Both the position numbers and the translations under genes were made by a program. Below the pieces are notes generated by a model, which worked only from the letters and a program-made list of their open reading frames with translations, did not search any database and was not told the DNA's origin. From an uncultured Faecalibacterium sp. (GTDB lineage Bacteria > Bacillota > Clostridia > Oscillospirales > Ruminococcaceae), in NCBI GenBank assembly GCA_902463905.1, contig CABQHF010000149.1, forward strand, positions 1-5,212: a stretch of DNA of 5,212 nucleotides, in the 5' to 3' direction. Shown piece after piece: positions 5,176 through 5,212 of the stretch (positions are counted from its first letter, which is position 1; the number at the start of each line of letters is the position of its first letter).

Positions 5176-5212
5176 CGATCCATTTTCAAAGCTTCGGCAT
5201 CACTCAACGCCA

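Noticed and set aside
5088..5212. Open frame continuing from the Rrf2-like second frame to the right edge, and a minus-strand frame reading into the window from the right
   Set aside because: Both run through the perfect 14-bp hairpin at 5141-5175 and have no recognisable family features. The hairpin with its minus-strand T-tract is better explained as a terminator, so I see no supportable coding in this stretch.

Overview
The window carries a complete four-gene riboflavin biosynthesis operon in the classic Firmicutes order, ribD-ribE-ribBA-ribH (83-3519, + strand). Two further co-directional genes extend it: a short protein with an OmpR/PhoB-type winged-helix DNA-binding domain but no receiver domain, and a low-molecular-weight protein tyrosine phosphatase. 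The six genes are packed with overlaps or gaps of about 12-22 bases and end at one strong hairpin terminator (4424-4464). The fused ribBA, the G+C content near the mid-50s and the type of debris on the right suggest a gut-type Clostridia/Oscillospirales bacterium (Faecalibacterium-like). That placement is inference from gene style only.

Left edge (1-82): the leader holds a perfect 9-bp hairpin followed by a T-rich tract. It lies directly against the ribD ribosome binding site, which is the layout of an attenuator. In Firmicutes rib operons this is typically the expression platform of an FMN riboswitch. The aptamer itself is not in the window and would lie just to the left.

Core (83-3519): RibD makes 5-amino-6-(5-phosphoribitylamino)uracil from the GTP cyclohydrolase II product. 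RibBA supplies both starting branches, the GTP cyclohydrolase II product and 3,4-dihydroxy-2-butanone-4-phosphate. RibH makes 6,7-dimethyl-8-ribityllumazine and RibE dismutates it to riboflavin. All recognisable catalytic motifs are present. The one pathway step without a classical enzyme here is removal of the phosphate from the RibD product, which is usually done by HAD phosphatases encoded elsewhere. A flavin kinase (RibF) is also absent.

Tail (3540-4405): the winged-helix gene and the phosphatase overlap by 4 bases (ATGA) and look like an accessory module of the riboflavin operon. This is the least conventional part of the window.

Right part (4406-5212): beyond the terminator the sequence looks like gene debris. 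On the minus strand there is an isolated C-terminal tail resembling the extension found on RlmD/RumA-type 23S rRNA methyltransferases. On the plus strand there is an Rrf2-type regulator with an intact DNA-binding helix region whose frame breaks at the wing. A strong minus-strand terminator at 5138-5175 implies a further leftward gene beyond the right edge. No tRNA, rRNA, CRISPR array, insertion sequence or complete transposase gene was seen.
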